Shown here: positions 50,981 through 59,197 of the stretch, piece after piece
Numbering within the stretch: position 1 is the stretch's first letter
Layout of the letters: every line of letters begins with the position of its first letter
Source: CAUYXS01 sp965248495
GTDB taxonomy: Bacteria > Chloroflexota > Dehalococcoidia > Lucifugimonadales > Australimonadaceae
Assembly: GCA_965248495.1 (NCBI GenBank)
Contig: CBDFJL010000003.1
Span: 1,240,001 to 1,304,000 of the forward strand
Length of the DNA: 64,000 nt
Direction: 5' to 3'
Made by a program: the position numbers and the translations under genes
Notes under the pieces: generated by a model
Seen by the model: only the letters and a program-made list of their open reading frames with translations
The model's database searches: none
What the model was told of the DNA's origin: nothing

Positions 50981-51722
50981 TTCCGTGGAGCCGACCGACA
51001 AGGCGGATTTCCTCCAGCGCGTCCGTGAGGCGCTAGGGCGGAAGGAACCGCTGCTCTACGCACCGGACTACCCGCCGTTGAAGTCGGCCACCACCCGTCA
51101 AGAAGAGAAGGTCCAGACGGTGCTGGCGCGCAACGCCGTGAGGCGGCCGCGCCTACTGGAGCGCCTCGCCGAGAATGCCGGGGCGGCCGGCTGGAACGTC
51201 CACCGTGTGTGGAGTCCCGAGGACGCGGCGCAGACCATCGCCGATATCGCCAAGAAGATCGGCGCGAAGAACGTCGTTCGCAGCGCCGAAGACGTCTTCA
51301 AGCCGATGGACCTGGACGGCGCACTGCGGCGTGTTCGGGTCAATCCTATTACCCTCGCCTCGGGCAGGTCGCGCTCGCGGGCCGACCTGACCGCCATCGC
51401 GTTCGATGCGGACATGGGCGTGACCGGCGTCTCCTACGCCATCGCCGAGACCGCGAGCTGCGTCATCACGCCTCGCCGAGGCGTCGCGCGCATCACGTCG
51501 CTGGCACCGCCGGTGTACGTCGCCGTGGTCCAGGCGGAGCAGGTCATCGAGAGCCTTGACGACTACTTCGCACTCGTCCGGCTGCAGCACCAGCGCACGC
51601 GGGGGCGCGGCGCAAACTACGCCAACTTCATCTCCGGCCCCAGTCGGACCGCCGACATCGAGCAGACGCTTACCATCGGCGTGCATGGACCCGGCGAGGT
51701 CCACCTCGTCCTCGTCACCTAA
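50973..51722 (+). CDS. lutC: Lactate utilisation protein C (LUD domain)
   Basis: 249 residues; GTG 50973 overlaps the lutB stop. Single LUD domain: NVHRVWSPEDAAQTIADIAK, FDADMGVTGVSYAIAETASC, GANYANFISGPSRTADIEQT and the closing GVHGPGEVHLVLV. Third subunit of the LutABC L-lactate oxidation system. Its last 8 bases overlap the 3' end of the convergent hydrolase gene. Confidence 0.9.
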   Translation: MASSVEPTDKADFLQRVREALGRKEPLLYAPDYPPLKSATTRQEEKVQTVLARNAVRRPRLLERLAENAGAAGWNVHRVWSPEDAAQTIADIAKKIGAKNVVRSAEDVFKPMDLDGALRRVRVNPITLASGRSRSRADLTAIAFDADMGVTGVSYAIAETASCVITPRRGVARITSLAPPVYVAVVQAEQVIESLDDYFALVRLQHQRTRGRGANYANFISGPSRTADIEQTLTIGVHGPGEVHLVLVT

Positions 51723-52566
51723 GGCGCCGGCGCTCGCTGGCCTCGAAGAACTCGCCCACCGCCAGATTGAACCGCTCCGCGTACTCGAAGTGCGGCCAGT
51801 GACCGCAGTCCTCGTAAACGTCGAGCACCGCGTCGGGCAGCAGAGACGCCGCGCGCTCAGCGTGCGCTACGGGGAAGATGGGGTCCTGCCTGCCCCAGGC
51901 CAGCAGGGTCGGGGTGCGCAGCTCTGCCAGCCGGTCCGTGATCAGTCCCGCGGGCTTGACGCCCCAAACCGACGTGCCGTGGCGCAGGATGCGCAGCATG
52001 ACGCGCCAGTTGCCGGGCCGGCTGCGCTCGTGCATCAGCGCATCGAGGAACTCCTCGGTCACGGCCTCCGGGTGGCGCAGCAGTATGTGCATCAGCCTCT
52101 TGATGCCCGCACGCCGGGGCATCGCGATCAACTCGCCGAGGAGCGGCAGCGTCATGGCCCGCAGGAACAGCGGCAGGTCGCGTCCGAGCCCCGCCGAGCC
52201 CTCCAGCACCAACGAGAGGACACGCTCCGGGGCCTGTACGGCCGTGGCTGCCGCGATCAGTCCGCCGAGCGAGTTGCCGACTACATGCGCCGACTCCGCG
52301 CCCACCGCGTCGAGGAAGCCGACCAAGAATCGGACGCCGGTCCCCACCGAGTAGTCGCCGAAGTCGGCTGAGCGGCCGTGCCCCCACAGGTCGGGTGCGT
52401 AGACCGTGAACCGCTTAGCAAGCGGGTCCACATTCCGGTACCAGACCAGCGATGCCTCACCTAAGCCGTGCATGAGCACGACCGGCGGTCCCGAGCCCGC
52501 GCTGGCGTAGCAGACATTCGTCTCGTGGACGCGGACCGTGTGCTCCGTGGCATTCGTGTGCAGCAT
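51715..52566 (-). CDS. Alpha/beta hydrolase
   Basis: 283 residues from ATG 52566, which overlaps the glycerate-kinase stop (ATGA). Oxyanion segment VVLMHGLGEASLVW, nucleophile elbow VVGNSLGGLIAA, acid in WGRQDPIFP and His in EDCGHWPHFE complete the triad. Resembles meta-cleavage-product hydrolases and lactonase-like esterases. Co-transcribed with glycerate kinase; a substrate cannot be assigned. Confidence 0.82.
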   Translation of the reverse strand: MLHTNATEHTVRVHETNVCYASAGSGPPVVLMHGLGEASLVWYRNVDPLAKRFTVYAPDLWGHGRSADFGDYSVGTGVRFLVGFLDAVGAESAHVVGNSLGGLIAAATAVQAPERVLSLVLEGSAGLGRDLPLFLRAMTLPLLGELIAMPRRAGIKRLMHILLRHPEAVTEEFLDALMHERSRPGNWRVMLRILRHGTSVWGVKPAGLITDRLAELRTPTLLAWGRQDPIFPVAHAERAASLLPDAVLDVYEDCGHWPHFEYAERFNLAVGEFFEASERRRLR

Positions 52567-53723
52567 CAGGCGTCGTCCGGCTTGGCGGAGACCAGGCCTG
52601 CCCTCAGCGCGCGGCGAACGAGGCGCTCGGTGGCGTCGACCAACAGGGACCGCGCCGTGCCCTCGTCGGGCACCCGCGAGCCGTCGTCCAGCGTGGCCTC
52701 CATGAGCGCGACCCCTTGCGTCGCCAGCTGCTCGGCGCCTGGACCGATGCTGCCCGCGACGGCCACGCATGGCACACCGGCCGCGCTTGCGCGACGGGCC
52801 GCTTCCAGGGGCGCCTTGTTGAACATCGTTTGCGCGTCCAGCCGCCCCTCGCCGGTGATAACGAGGTCTGCGTGTTCGATGTGGGCATTGATGCCGACGG
52901 TGTCGCAGACCAACGCAGCGCCCCCTATGAGCTCCGCGTCGGCGAAGGCGACGAGCCCCGCGGCGAGGCCGCCCGCTGCACCAGCGCCACGGAGGTCCCG
53001 TACACGTACGCCGAGGTCCTGCTCGGCGATCAAGGCGAGGTGTGCCAGGGATGCGTCGAGGATGGGCAGCTGGTCAGGGGTCGCACCCTTCTGCGGCCCG
53101 TAGACCATCGCGGCGCCCTGGGGCCCGCACAGCGGATTTGAGACGTCGATGGCCACCCGGACCCGCGCGTTGGCCAGCGCAGGATGGCGGTGCGACAGGT
53201 CGACGTGCGCCAGGCGCGCAAGGCCGGCGGCGCCGAGGGGGACTTCGTCCCCAGCGGAGTCCGTCAGCCGGACTCCGAGCGCCGATACGGCGCCTGCGCC
53301 ACCGTCCACCGTCGCGCTCCCGCCGACGCCGACCAAGATGTCGCGAAAGCCTGCGTCCAACGCCGCCGCGATCAGTTGGCCGGTCCCGTAGGTCGTCGCC
53401 AGCATCGGATCGCGGTGACGCTCTGGCACGAGCGTCAGGCCGGACGCCTGGGCCATCTCGATCACCGCTGTCGTCCCGTCACCCAGCACGCCCCAGCGGG
53501 CGTCGACCGTGTGGCCAAGGGGTCCCGTCACACTGGTTGTCCGCGTGCTCCCGCGCGTTGCCCCGACGAGGGCATCGAGCGTGCCGTGCCCGCCGTCCGC
53601 GATGGGAAGCAGGTCGGCTTCGGCGCCGGGGAGCACGCAGGCGACGCCCTGGGCGATGGCTTCGGCGGCTTCGGCGCCACTCAGCGTGCCCTTGAACCCT
53701 TGAGGAGCTATCAGAACCCGCAT
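52566..53723 (-). CDS. Glycerate 2-kinase (GarK/GlxK family)
   Basis: 385 residues from ATG 53723 (MRVLIAPQGFKGTLSGAEAA). Signature blocks PIADGGHGTLDAL, MAQASGLTLVPERHRDPM, YGTGQLIAAALDAGFRDILV, GVGGSATVDGGAGA and ITGEGRLDAQT are those of family-1 glycerate kinases. Phosphorylates D-glycerate to 2-phosphoglycerate, linking sugar-acid or glyoxylate breakdown to glycolysis. This fits the sugar-acid dehydratase and lactate genes nearby. Confidence 0.9.
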   Translation of the reverse strand: MRVLIAPQGFKGTLSGAEAAEAIAQGVACVLPGAEADLLPIADGGHGTLDALVGATRGSTRTTSVTGPLGHTVDARWGVLGDGTTAVIEMAQASGLTLVPERHRDPMLATTYGTGQLIAAALDAGFRDILVGVGGSATVDGGAGAVSALGVRLTDSAGDEVPLGAAGLARLAHVDLSHRHPALANARVRVAIDVSNPLCGPQGAAMVYGPQKGATPDQLPILDASLAHLALIAEQDLGVRVRDLRGAGAAGGLAAGLVAFADAELIGGAALVCDTVGINAHIEHADLVITGEGRLDAQTMFNKAPLEAARRASAAGVPCVAVAGSIGPGAEQLATQGVALMEATLDDGSRVPDEGTARSLLVDATERLVRRALRAGLVSAKPDDA

Positions 53724-53724
53724 C

Positions 53725-53824
53725 GAAGCAGTATACGGACGCTGGTATGGTTCCGCCGCACCGCGAAGTATGTGAATGCCGCTTTGCTCGCAGCCACCGA
53801 GGCAGCATGCGGACGCCGGTATAA
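53725..53824. promoter_or_regulatory. Pair of 26-bp direct repeats in a divergent promoter region
   Basis: GAAGCAGTATACGGACGCTG plus GTATGG (53725-53750) and GAGGCAGCATGCGGACGCCG plus GTATAA (53799-53824) match at 20 of 26 positions, all differences being transitions. The second ends in GGTATAAT, a good -10 box 40 bp before the GNAT gene. Confidence 0.5.
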
Positions 53825-53864
53825 TCCCCTGGACCAATCAACCTCGTCAAAGGCTGCTCTGTCC

Positions 53865-54344
53865 ATGCCTCTAATTATTCGGCCGGCCGTGGCTGCCGAC
53901 ATCGATACGTTGACCGTCCTGTACCGGAGGGCCGACGATACCGCCTACAGATTCCTCCCTGGCTTCTTCCGCCCCGCGTCGGAGTACGAGCGGTCGGGCG
54001 CCGAGTTCGAGGCCCAGATGGCCGACACTGACACTGCGCTCCTCGTGGCCGAGGACGAGCGTGGAGTGGTCGGCTTGGTTGTCGCGATGATGGAGTCGTC
54101 GCCGCCCTTTGACGGCTTCGTGCTGCGGCGCTATGCCAATGTCGCCGACCTTGCGGTGGACGCGCGCGCACAGCGCGAGGGGGTCGGCACGCGGCTGATG
54201 GCCGCGGCCGAGGCATGGGCCCGAGACCATGGCGCTGACTCGGTTGACCTCACCGTGGTCGAGGGCAACGACGGGGCCGCGGCGCTGTATCGCTCGTTGG
54301 GCTTCAAGCCGCGCTCCCACCGCCTGTGGAAGCGCCTCCGCTAG
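53865..54344 (+). CDS. GNAT-family N-acetyltransferase
   Basis: 159 residues from ATG 53865 (MPLIIRPAVAADIDTLTVLY). The acetyl-CoA pyrophosphate loop is QREGVGTRLMAAAEAWARDH, preceded by VADLAVDARA, and the closing VEGNDGAAALYRSLGFK is the usual motif B. Acceptor unknown; the fold suits a small amine or a protein N-terminus. Monocistronic, converging on gmk. Confidence 0.82.
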   Translation: MPLIIRPAVAADIDTLTVLYRRADDTAYRFLPGFFRPASEYERSGAEFEAQMADTDTALLVAEDERGVVGLVVAMMESSPPFDGFVLRRYANVADLAVDARAQREGVGTRLMAAAEAWARDHGADSVDLTVVEGNDGAAALYRSLGFKPRSHRLWKRLR

Positions 54345-54349
54345 CGGCG

Positions 54350-54955
54350 TTAGATGATCACCGCGCGCCGGGGGGTGCGCCGTCGCTCCCGCTCCATGAT
54401 CTCGACGATGCGCTCGACCGTGTCTTCAATTGCGTCGGTCTCGTTCTGGACGACGTAGTCGAACCATGAGATCTCGGCCATCTCCTCGCGCGCACTGCGC
54501 AGGCGTCTCGCGAGTTGCTCCGCGGAGTCTGTCTTACGCTGCCTAAGACGTCGTTCCAGCTCGGCGATCGACGGTGGCGCGATGAACACGAGCACCGCGT
54601 CAGGGGCCAGCCCCTTGATGGACCGCGCCCCCTGGATATCCACTCGAACGACGACGTCTTTGCCTGCTGCGAGGGCATCGCGGACCGGCCCTTTCGGCAC
54701 GCCGTACCAGCGTCCGTACACCTCGGCGCACTCCAGCAGCTCGCCCCCGCTGCGCATGTCCTCAAAGCGCTCGGGCGTCACGAAGTAATGGTTCACACCA
54801 TCAACTTCCATGGGGCGAGAGGGCCGCGTGGTGGCCGTGATGCTGTAGTGGACTTCGCCGTCGCGGGTGGCTTTCATCGACTCCAGCACGGCGTCCTTAC
54901 CCACCCCTGAGGGGCCGGAGATGACCAACAGCAGCGGCCCCCCCGGGCTATCCAC
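54350..54955 (-). CDS. gmk: Guanylate kinase
   Basis: 201 residues from GTG 54955, whose first base overlaps the aroA stop. P-loop SGPSGVGKDAVL, GMP-binding region YSITATTRPSRPMEVDGVNH, GELLECAEVYGRWYG and VRVDIQGARSIKG, then the lid with RLRQRKTD. Full length for bacterial Gmk. Converts GMP to GDP. Probably read through from aroA. Confidence 0.93.
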   Translation of the reverse strand: MDSPGGPLLLVISGPSGVGKDAVLESMKATRDGEVHYSITATTRPSRPMEVDGVNHYFVTPERFEDMRSGGELLECAEVYGRWYGVPKGPVRDALAAGKDVVVRVDIQGARSIKGLAPDAVLVFIAPPSIAELERRLRQRKTDSAEQLARRLRSAREEMAEISWFDYVVQNETDAIEDTVERIVEIMERERRRTPRRAVII

Positions 54956-56238
54956 TATGCCGGCCCAGCGCCCCGCAGCGTGTCGAGGTCGTCCCAGAAC
55001 GAAGGGTAGGTGACGCGCGCGACCTCGGCGCCGCCGATCTCGGTGGCCCCGTCGGCCAGGAGCCCGGCGACACCGAGCATCATGGCCATGCGGTGATCGC
55101 CGTAACTGCGACCGCTGGAGCCCTTGAGCACACTTCCGCCGGTAATCCGCATGCCGTTCGGCGTCTCCTCGGCGTTGGCGCCGAACCGGCGCAGCTCGGT
55201 CACCGTCGCCCGGATGCGGTCCGTCTCCTTGACCCGCAGCTCCTCGGCGTCGGCGATCACCGTCGTGCCGTTGGCGAAGCAGGCAGCCAGCGCCAGCACT
55301 GGCACCTCGTCCTGGACGCGTGGTATCAGCGCCCCCGCCATCTCCGTCGCCTCGAGCCGGCTGGAGCGAGCGATCAGGTCCGCGACGGGCTCGCCTCCCT
55401 GCTCGCGCTCGTTCTCGACCGTGATGTCGGCGCCCATTGCCTGGAGCACGTCGAGCACGCCCGTGCGCCCGGGGTTCATGCCGACCCCCTCGACGCGCAC
55501 CTCCGCGTCGGGATGGCAGACAGCGGCGACCAGCCAGAAGGCGGCGGAGCTGATGTCGGCGGGCACGGTCACGTCGACCGCGGTAAGGCCCCCTGGGCGA
55601 AGGGTGATCACCAGGTCGTCCTCGGCCACGGGCACACCCATCGCCCGGAGCGTGCGCTCCGTGTGGTCGCGGGAGAGCGCCGGCTGCTCGAGGACCGTCT
55701 CACCCTCGGCGAAGAGGCCGGCCATGAGCAGCGAGCTCTTGACCTGGGCGCTGGCGACGGGCAAGCGGTAACGAATGCCGTGGAGCCCACCGCCGCTGAT
55801 TGCCATGGGGGCCAGGCGACCGCCGTCGCGTCCGGTGATGCCGGCGCCCATCTCGCGAAGCGGCGCAATGACCCGGTCCATGGGGCGGCTCCGCAGCGAC
55901 CGGTCCCCGGTCAGCACACTCATGAACGGCTGCCCCGCCAGGACCCCGGCCATGAGGCGCATGACGGTGCCGCTGTTGCCGGCGTTGAGCACGTCGTCTG
56001 GCGCTCGTAGGGGCGCACCCTGGATGACGTACCCGTCGGCTTCTGACTCGATGGTTGCGCCGAGGCCCCGCAGCACGGAGATCGCGGACGCGCAGTCGGC
56101 GCCAGGCCCGTAGTTCCTGACCCTCGCCTCGCCCTTGGCGATGGCGTTCAGGATCACGGCGCGGACGGAGATGGAGCGGTCGCCTGGCGGGGTGATCGTC
56201 CCACCGAGCGTTGCCGGCTTGCGGACCGTCTGGCGCAT
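54955..56238 (-). CDS. aroA: 3-phosphoshikimate 1-carboxyvinyltransferase (EPSP synthase)
   Basis: 427 residues. Conserved blocks: PGDRSISVRAVIL, LNAGNSGTVMRLMAGVLAG, TGDRSLRSRPMDRVIAPL, AQVKSSLLMAGLFAEGET, LSRDHTERTLRAMG, EELRVKETDRI and YGDHRMAMMLGVAGLLA. The GNSGT form of the PEP site is class II-like. The residue after PGD is Arg where the family almost always has Lys (the PEP-binding Lys). Sixth step of the shikimate pathway. Upstream of gmk with a one-base overlap. Confidence 0.92.
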   Translation of the reverse strand: MRQTVRKPATLGGTITPPGDRSISVRAVILNAIAKGEARVRNYGPGADCASAISVLRGLGATIESEADGYVIQGAPLRAPDDVLNAGNSGTVMRLMAGVLAGQPFMSVLTGDRSLRSRPMDRVIAPLREMGAGITGRDGGRLAPMAISGGGLHGIRYRLPVASAQVKSSLLMAGLFAEGETVLEQPALSRDHTERTLRAMGVPVAEDDLVITLRPGGLTAVDVTVPADISSAAFWLVAAVCHPDAEVRVEGVGMNPGRTGVLDVLQAMGADITVENEREQGGEPVADLIARSSRLEATEMAGALIPRVQDEVPVLALAACFANGTTVIADAEELRVKETDRIRATVTELRRFGANAEETPNGMRITGGSVLKGSSGRSYGDHRMAMMLGVAGLLADGATEIGGAEVARVTYPSFWDDLDTLRGAGPA

Positions 56239-56253
56239 GCTATCCGGGCAGTC

Positions 56254-56943
56254 CTAGGCTCCGACCAAGACGTCGGCAAAGTCTATCACCGGCCCGAATA
56301 CGAACCCGAGTACCGACACGCCGCCGAGTACCTGGAGTCCGATGACCCCGATCAGGATCAAGGGGCCGTAGACCTCGACGCGGCGCAGCGCGGGGAGCCA
56401 GGCTCGCGGAATGATGCCCCGCAGAATGCCCGATCCGTCCAACGGTGCCAGCGGGATGAGATTGAAAGCCGCCAGGATCAGGTTCAACAGCACGCCGTAC
56501 CAGCCCACGTACGCTGCCCACGCGCCGGGCTCGAACCGCCCGAGCGCGCCGCGGTTGATCAGCCCGAAGTCGAGCAGCCCTACTTGGAACAGGATCGCGA
56601 CTGCGAACGCCAAGACGAGGTTGGAGGCCGGACCCGCCAACGAGACCGCCGCCATCCCTCGCCGGCCGTTGCGGAGGGCCGACGCGTTCACCGGGACGGG
56701 CCGGCCCCACCCGAATCCGACCACCAACAGCATCAGCGTGCCTACCGGATCGAGGTGCGCCTTCGGGTTGAGCGTGAGCCTGCCGAGACGCTGCGCGGTC
56801 GAATCGCCGAGCCTGCTCGCCGCCGCCGCGTGGGAGAACTCATGCACGGAGATGCTGACCAGGAGCGCCAGGGCGACCGCCGTCATCAACGCAAAGAAGC
56901 CGAAGGGGTCGTCCCGGAGCAGGTCCTGGCCCGCGAGTAGCAT
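56254..56943 (-). CDS. Site-2-type intramembrane metalloprotease (M50)
   Basis: 229 residues, several helices. Zinc site HEFSH in VSISVHEFSHAAAASRLGD and the second motif LAPLDGSGILRG (family NPxDG) place it in the compact M50/rhomboid-like Zn protease group (YwhC type). Could cut anti-sigma factors or signal peptides; substrate unknown. 15 bp upstream of aroA, likely in the same transcript. Confidence 0.85.
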   Translation of the reverse strand: MLLAGQDLLRDDPFGFFALMTAVALALLVSISVHEFSHAAAASRLGDSTAQRLGRLTLNPKAHLDPVGTLMLLVVGFGWGRPVPVNASALRNGRRGMAAVSLAGPASNLVLAFAVAILFQVGLLDFGLINRGALGRFEPGAWAAYVGWYGVLLNLILAAFNLIPLAPLDGSGILRGIIPRAWLPALRRVEVYGPLILIGVIGLQVLGGVSVLGFVFGPVIDFADVLVGA

Positions 56944-56967
56944 TAGTCGACGGCTCGCGCTCCGGGG

Positions 56968-57750
56968 CTAGTCGTCATCGTAGTCGTCCCCGTCGGGCTC
57001 TGGCTCAGGAGCCGGCCGGCCCGGTGCGCCGCCGGGGACCCCCGGCGTGGGGATGGTCGCGGTCCTGCGGTCCTGCCGCCGCTTGGGGTGCTCGTCCGCC
57101 ATCTCCAGGATCGCCTGCCGTAGCGCCTCGAAGTCGGCCGCGGACTTGCCGGCCGCGTCGACAATCACCGCGGCGACGCCACACTCGTGAAGCCGCTCGA
57201 CCTCCGCTTTCACGGGAAGGCTGGCGAGGTGGACGAAGAGCCACTTGGACGTCACGCCGCGAACTCGCGCCACGCGCATCAACTGCTGAACGGTCAGGGC
57301 CTCCGCGTCGGCCAACGACACGAGGAAGGCGTCAACCGGGAGGTCTTCGATGGTCCGGAGCAGACTGTCGTCGAGCTCCGGTGAGACCTGCATGATCTGG
57401 ACACTATCTTCGCCCCCCAGTGCCGCCAGGGGAGTGGCGTCGGAAGAGAACACCTGGAAGTCGGCCCCCTTGGGCAGCTTGGCCTGGGCTTCGGCCACCC
57501 AGGCACCCCAGGGCACCTCACCCAGCGTCTTGGAGGTCTTCTCCAGCGCGGTCTTCGTGCCCCCACCACCGACCAACGCCCCGTCCAGTGCGGCGTCAAC
57601 GACAAGCCGCGCCTCTGCGTCAGCCCCCGACGTCACCGACGCCAGCAGCAACACCGAAGGCGTCTTCTCCCGGCGCGCGCCGATCGCGAACCCCAGGGGC
57701 TGTGACGTTCCGTGGGTGGCCTCTTCCAACTTGTCTGTCAGCTTGCTCAT
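56968..57750 (-). CDS. Conserved hypothetical protein with a TIM-barrel-like pattern
   Basis: 260 residues from ATG 57750 (MSKLTDKLEEATHG); an open frame further upstream is antisense to the synthase gene. Alternating strands and helices: PSVLLLASVTSGADAEARLV, DFQVFSSDATPLAALGGEDS, AFLVSLADAEALTVQQLMRV, WLFVHLASLPVKAEVERLHE, VAAVIVDAAGKSAADFEALR. The tail is Pro/Asp-rich and very acidic (GDDYDDD). I do not recognise the family, though the order of elements resembles a single-domain barrel or oxidoreductase. Confidence 0.6.
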   Translation of the reverse strand: MSKLTDKLEEATHGTSQPLGFAIGARREKTPSVLLLASVTSGADAEARLVVDAALDGALVGGGGTKTALEKTSKTLGEVPWGAWVAEAQAKLPKGADFQVFSSDATPLAALGGEDSVQIMQVSPELDDSLLRTIEDLPVDAFLVSLADAEALTVQQLMRVARVRGVTSKWLFVHLASLPVKAEVERLHECGVAAVIVDAAGKSAADFEALRQAILEMADEHPKRRQDRRTATIPTPGVPGGAPGRPAPEPEPDGDDYDDD

Positions 57751-57852
57751 ATTGTCGGGGGAATCCGGGACCGAGTATCGGCCTGCACCAGGCCATGGCC
57801 ACGTCCGGATTCTACCATTCGACTGCCGTGAGGTGTGGTAGCCTCGCTGCCC

Positions 57853-58824
57853 GTGGCCGCTGCAAGCACCCTCGTGAAGTTCCTCGTCGCAGCCGGTGTC
57901 GGCTCCCGGCGACACTGCGCCTCGCTCATCGTCAGCGGCTCCGTGGCCGTCAATGACGTCGACGCGCCGAGTCTCACGCAGGTCGTCGGCCCCGAAGACA
58001 ACGTGACCATCAATGGGGCCCCGGTCCGTCCCGGCTCGGCTGACATGGTCTACCTGGTGGCGAACAAGCCAGCCGGCCACCTGAGCGCAGTCCGGGACGA
58101 TCGCGGCAGGCTGACCGTGGTCGATATCGTACCCAAGGCCTGGCGCGTGCCCGGGCTCGTCATCGCGGGCCGGCTCGACCTGAGAAGCACCGGGTTGGTG
58201 GTCCTGACCAACGACGGTGACCTCGTCCACCGGCTGACCCACCCGAGCTTCGGCGTTGAGAAGGAGTACGTCGTCGTCGTCGATCGGCCGCTGCGCGCTC
58301 AGGACCTGCGGCGGCTTATGTCCGGGGTGCCGCTGCCCTCTGGAGTCGCTAAGGCGATGGACGCACGCCCGATACAGGGCCCCGGTGCGCAGTACCGCAT
58401 CGTGATGACGGAGGGCCGCAAGCGCGAGGTGCGCGAGATGATGGAGGCCGTCGAGCGACGGGTGGTGTCGCTGGGGCGGGTGCGCATCGGGCCAATTCGT
58501 CTCGGTGAGCTGCGCCCGGGCACCGCTCGGCGACTGAACCGAGCGGAGATCGAGGCGCTGCGGCGGTTCACCACCGCGCGGAATCCGGCGGACGCGCTTA
58601 GTCCTGGGGCGAAGCCCGGACGTGGACCGCGGCCCCCGGCCGTGCGACCCCCGGCTGGGCAGCCCCCGCGTGGTCGGCCCCCAGCCGCGCGGCCGTCGCC
58701 TGGGCAGCCATCGCCCAAGCGGGCGCCGACTGGTCGGCCCCCAGCCGCACGGCCGTCGCCTGGGCAGCCATCGCCCAAGCGGGCGCCGACTGGGCGGATA
58801 TCAAAGCGCCGCCGTCGCCGATAG
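57853..58824 (+). CDS. Pseudouridine synthase, RsuA/RluB family
   Basis: GTG 57853 chosen (an alternative GTG at 57835 has a ribosome site too close); 323 residues. S4 domain (VKFLVAAGVGSRRHCASLIV), then the synthase core with the catalytic Asp in IAGRLDLRSTGLVVLTNDGD and the KEYVVVVD and MTEGRKREVREMMEAV blocks. Modifies a uridine in 16S or 23S rRNA. The last 75 residues are a Pro/Arg/Gly-rich tail built by a 60-bp repeat and ending RISKRRRRR, likely to bind RNA. Confidence 0.87.
   Translation: MAAASTLVKFLVAAGVGSRRHCASLIVSGSVAVNDVDAPSLTQVVGPEDNVTINGAPVRPGSADMVYLVANKPAGHLSAVRDDRGRLTVVDIVPKAWRVPGLVIAGRLDLRSTGLVVLTNDGDLVHRLTHPSFGVEKEYVVVVDRPLRAQDLRRLMSGVPLPSGVAKAMDARPIQGPGAQYRIVMTEGRKREVREMMEAVERRVVSLGRVRIGPIRLGELRPGTARRLNRAEIEALRRFTTARNPADALSPGAKPGRGPRPPAVRPPAGQPPRGRPPAARPSPGQPSPKRAPTGRPPAARPSPGQPSPKRAPTGRISKRRRRR
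58671..58790 (+). repeat. 60-bp tandem repeat in the synthase tail (2 copies)
   Basis: 58671-58730 and 58731-58790 are identical except for one G/A. Each encodes 20 residues of the type RPPAARPSPGQPSPKRAPTG, adding basic charge in steps. Confidence 0.9.
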
Positions 58825-58885
58825 CCCCCGACGCGGTAGGTGACGATTGCGCGAGGCCCCGGCGTGGCCTACATTGCCTGGCACC

Positions 58886-59197
58886 ATGCCGACAATAGAG
58901 CCAACCGAGCTGGTCCCCCTCGAACGTCGGCCTCTCGCGCGGCGGAGTGGTCTCCCCGCTCTGCTGGGAGTCCGCGCGTTGGAGCTGTTTCAGCATCCGG
59001 TGATGCGGCGTGCCGCCGTGGCAGGACTGGCGCTGGGCGTCGGGCTCCAGCTTGGCCGCCGCCTCGCGGGCGCGGGTGGCTCGGCACCGCGACGCTCTGC
59101 CCGACGCCAGGACCGAGGCCCTGATGCCGGCGTTCGGGGGCGCTCCGTGACAATCATACGGGCGATGTGGATCGCGGGCGGTCCAAGGGCGGGCTAG
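58886..59197 (+). CDS. Small Arg-rich hypothetical protein
   Basis: 103 residues from ATG 58886. One weak hydrophobic stretch (AAVAGLALGVGLQLG) flanked by Arg; no family recognised. The stop overlaps the end of the convergent response-regulator gene by 4 bp. A short chance frame is possible. Confidence 0.4.
   Translation: MPTIEPTELVPLERRPLARRSGLPALLGVRALELFQHPVMRRAAVAGLALGVGLQLGRRLAGAGGSAPRRSARRQDRGPDAGVRGRSVTIIRAMWIAGGPRAG

Noticed and set aside
49262..51001. 579-codon minus-strand frame opposite lutA and lutB
   Set aside because: Antisense to genes with fully conserved Fe-S motifs; no motif of its own.
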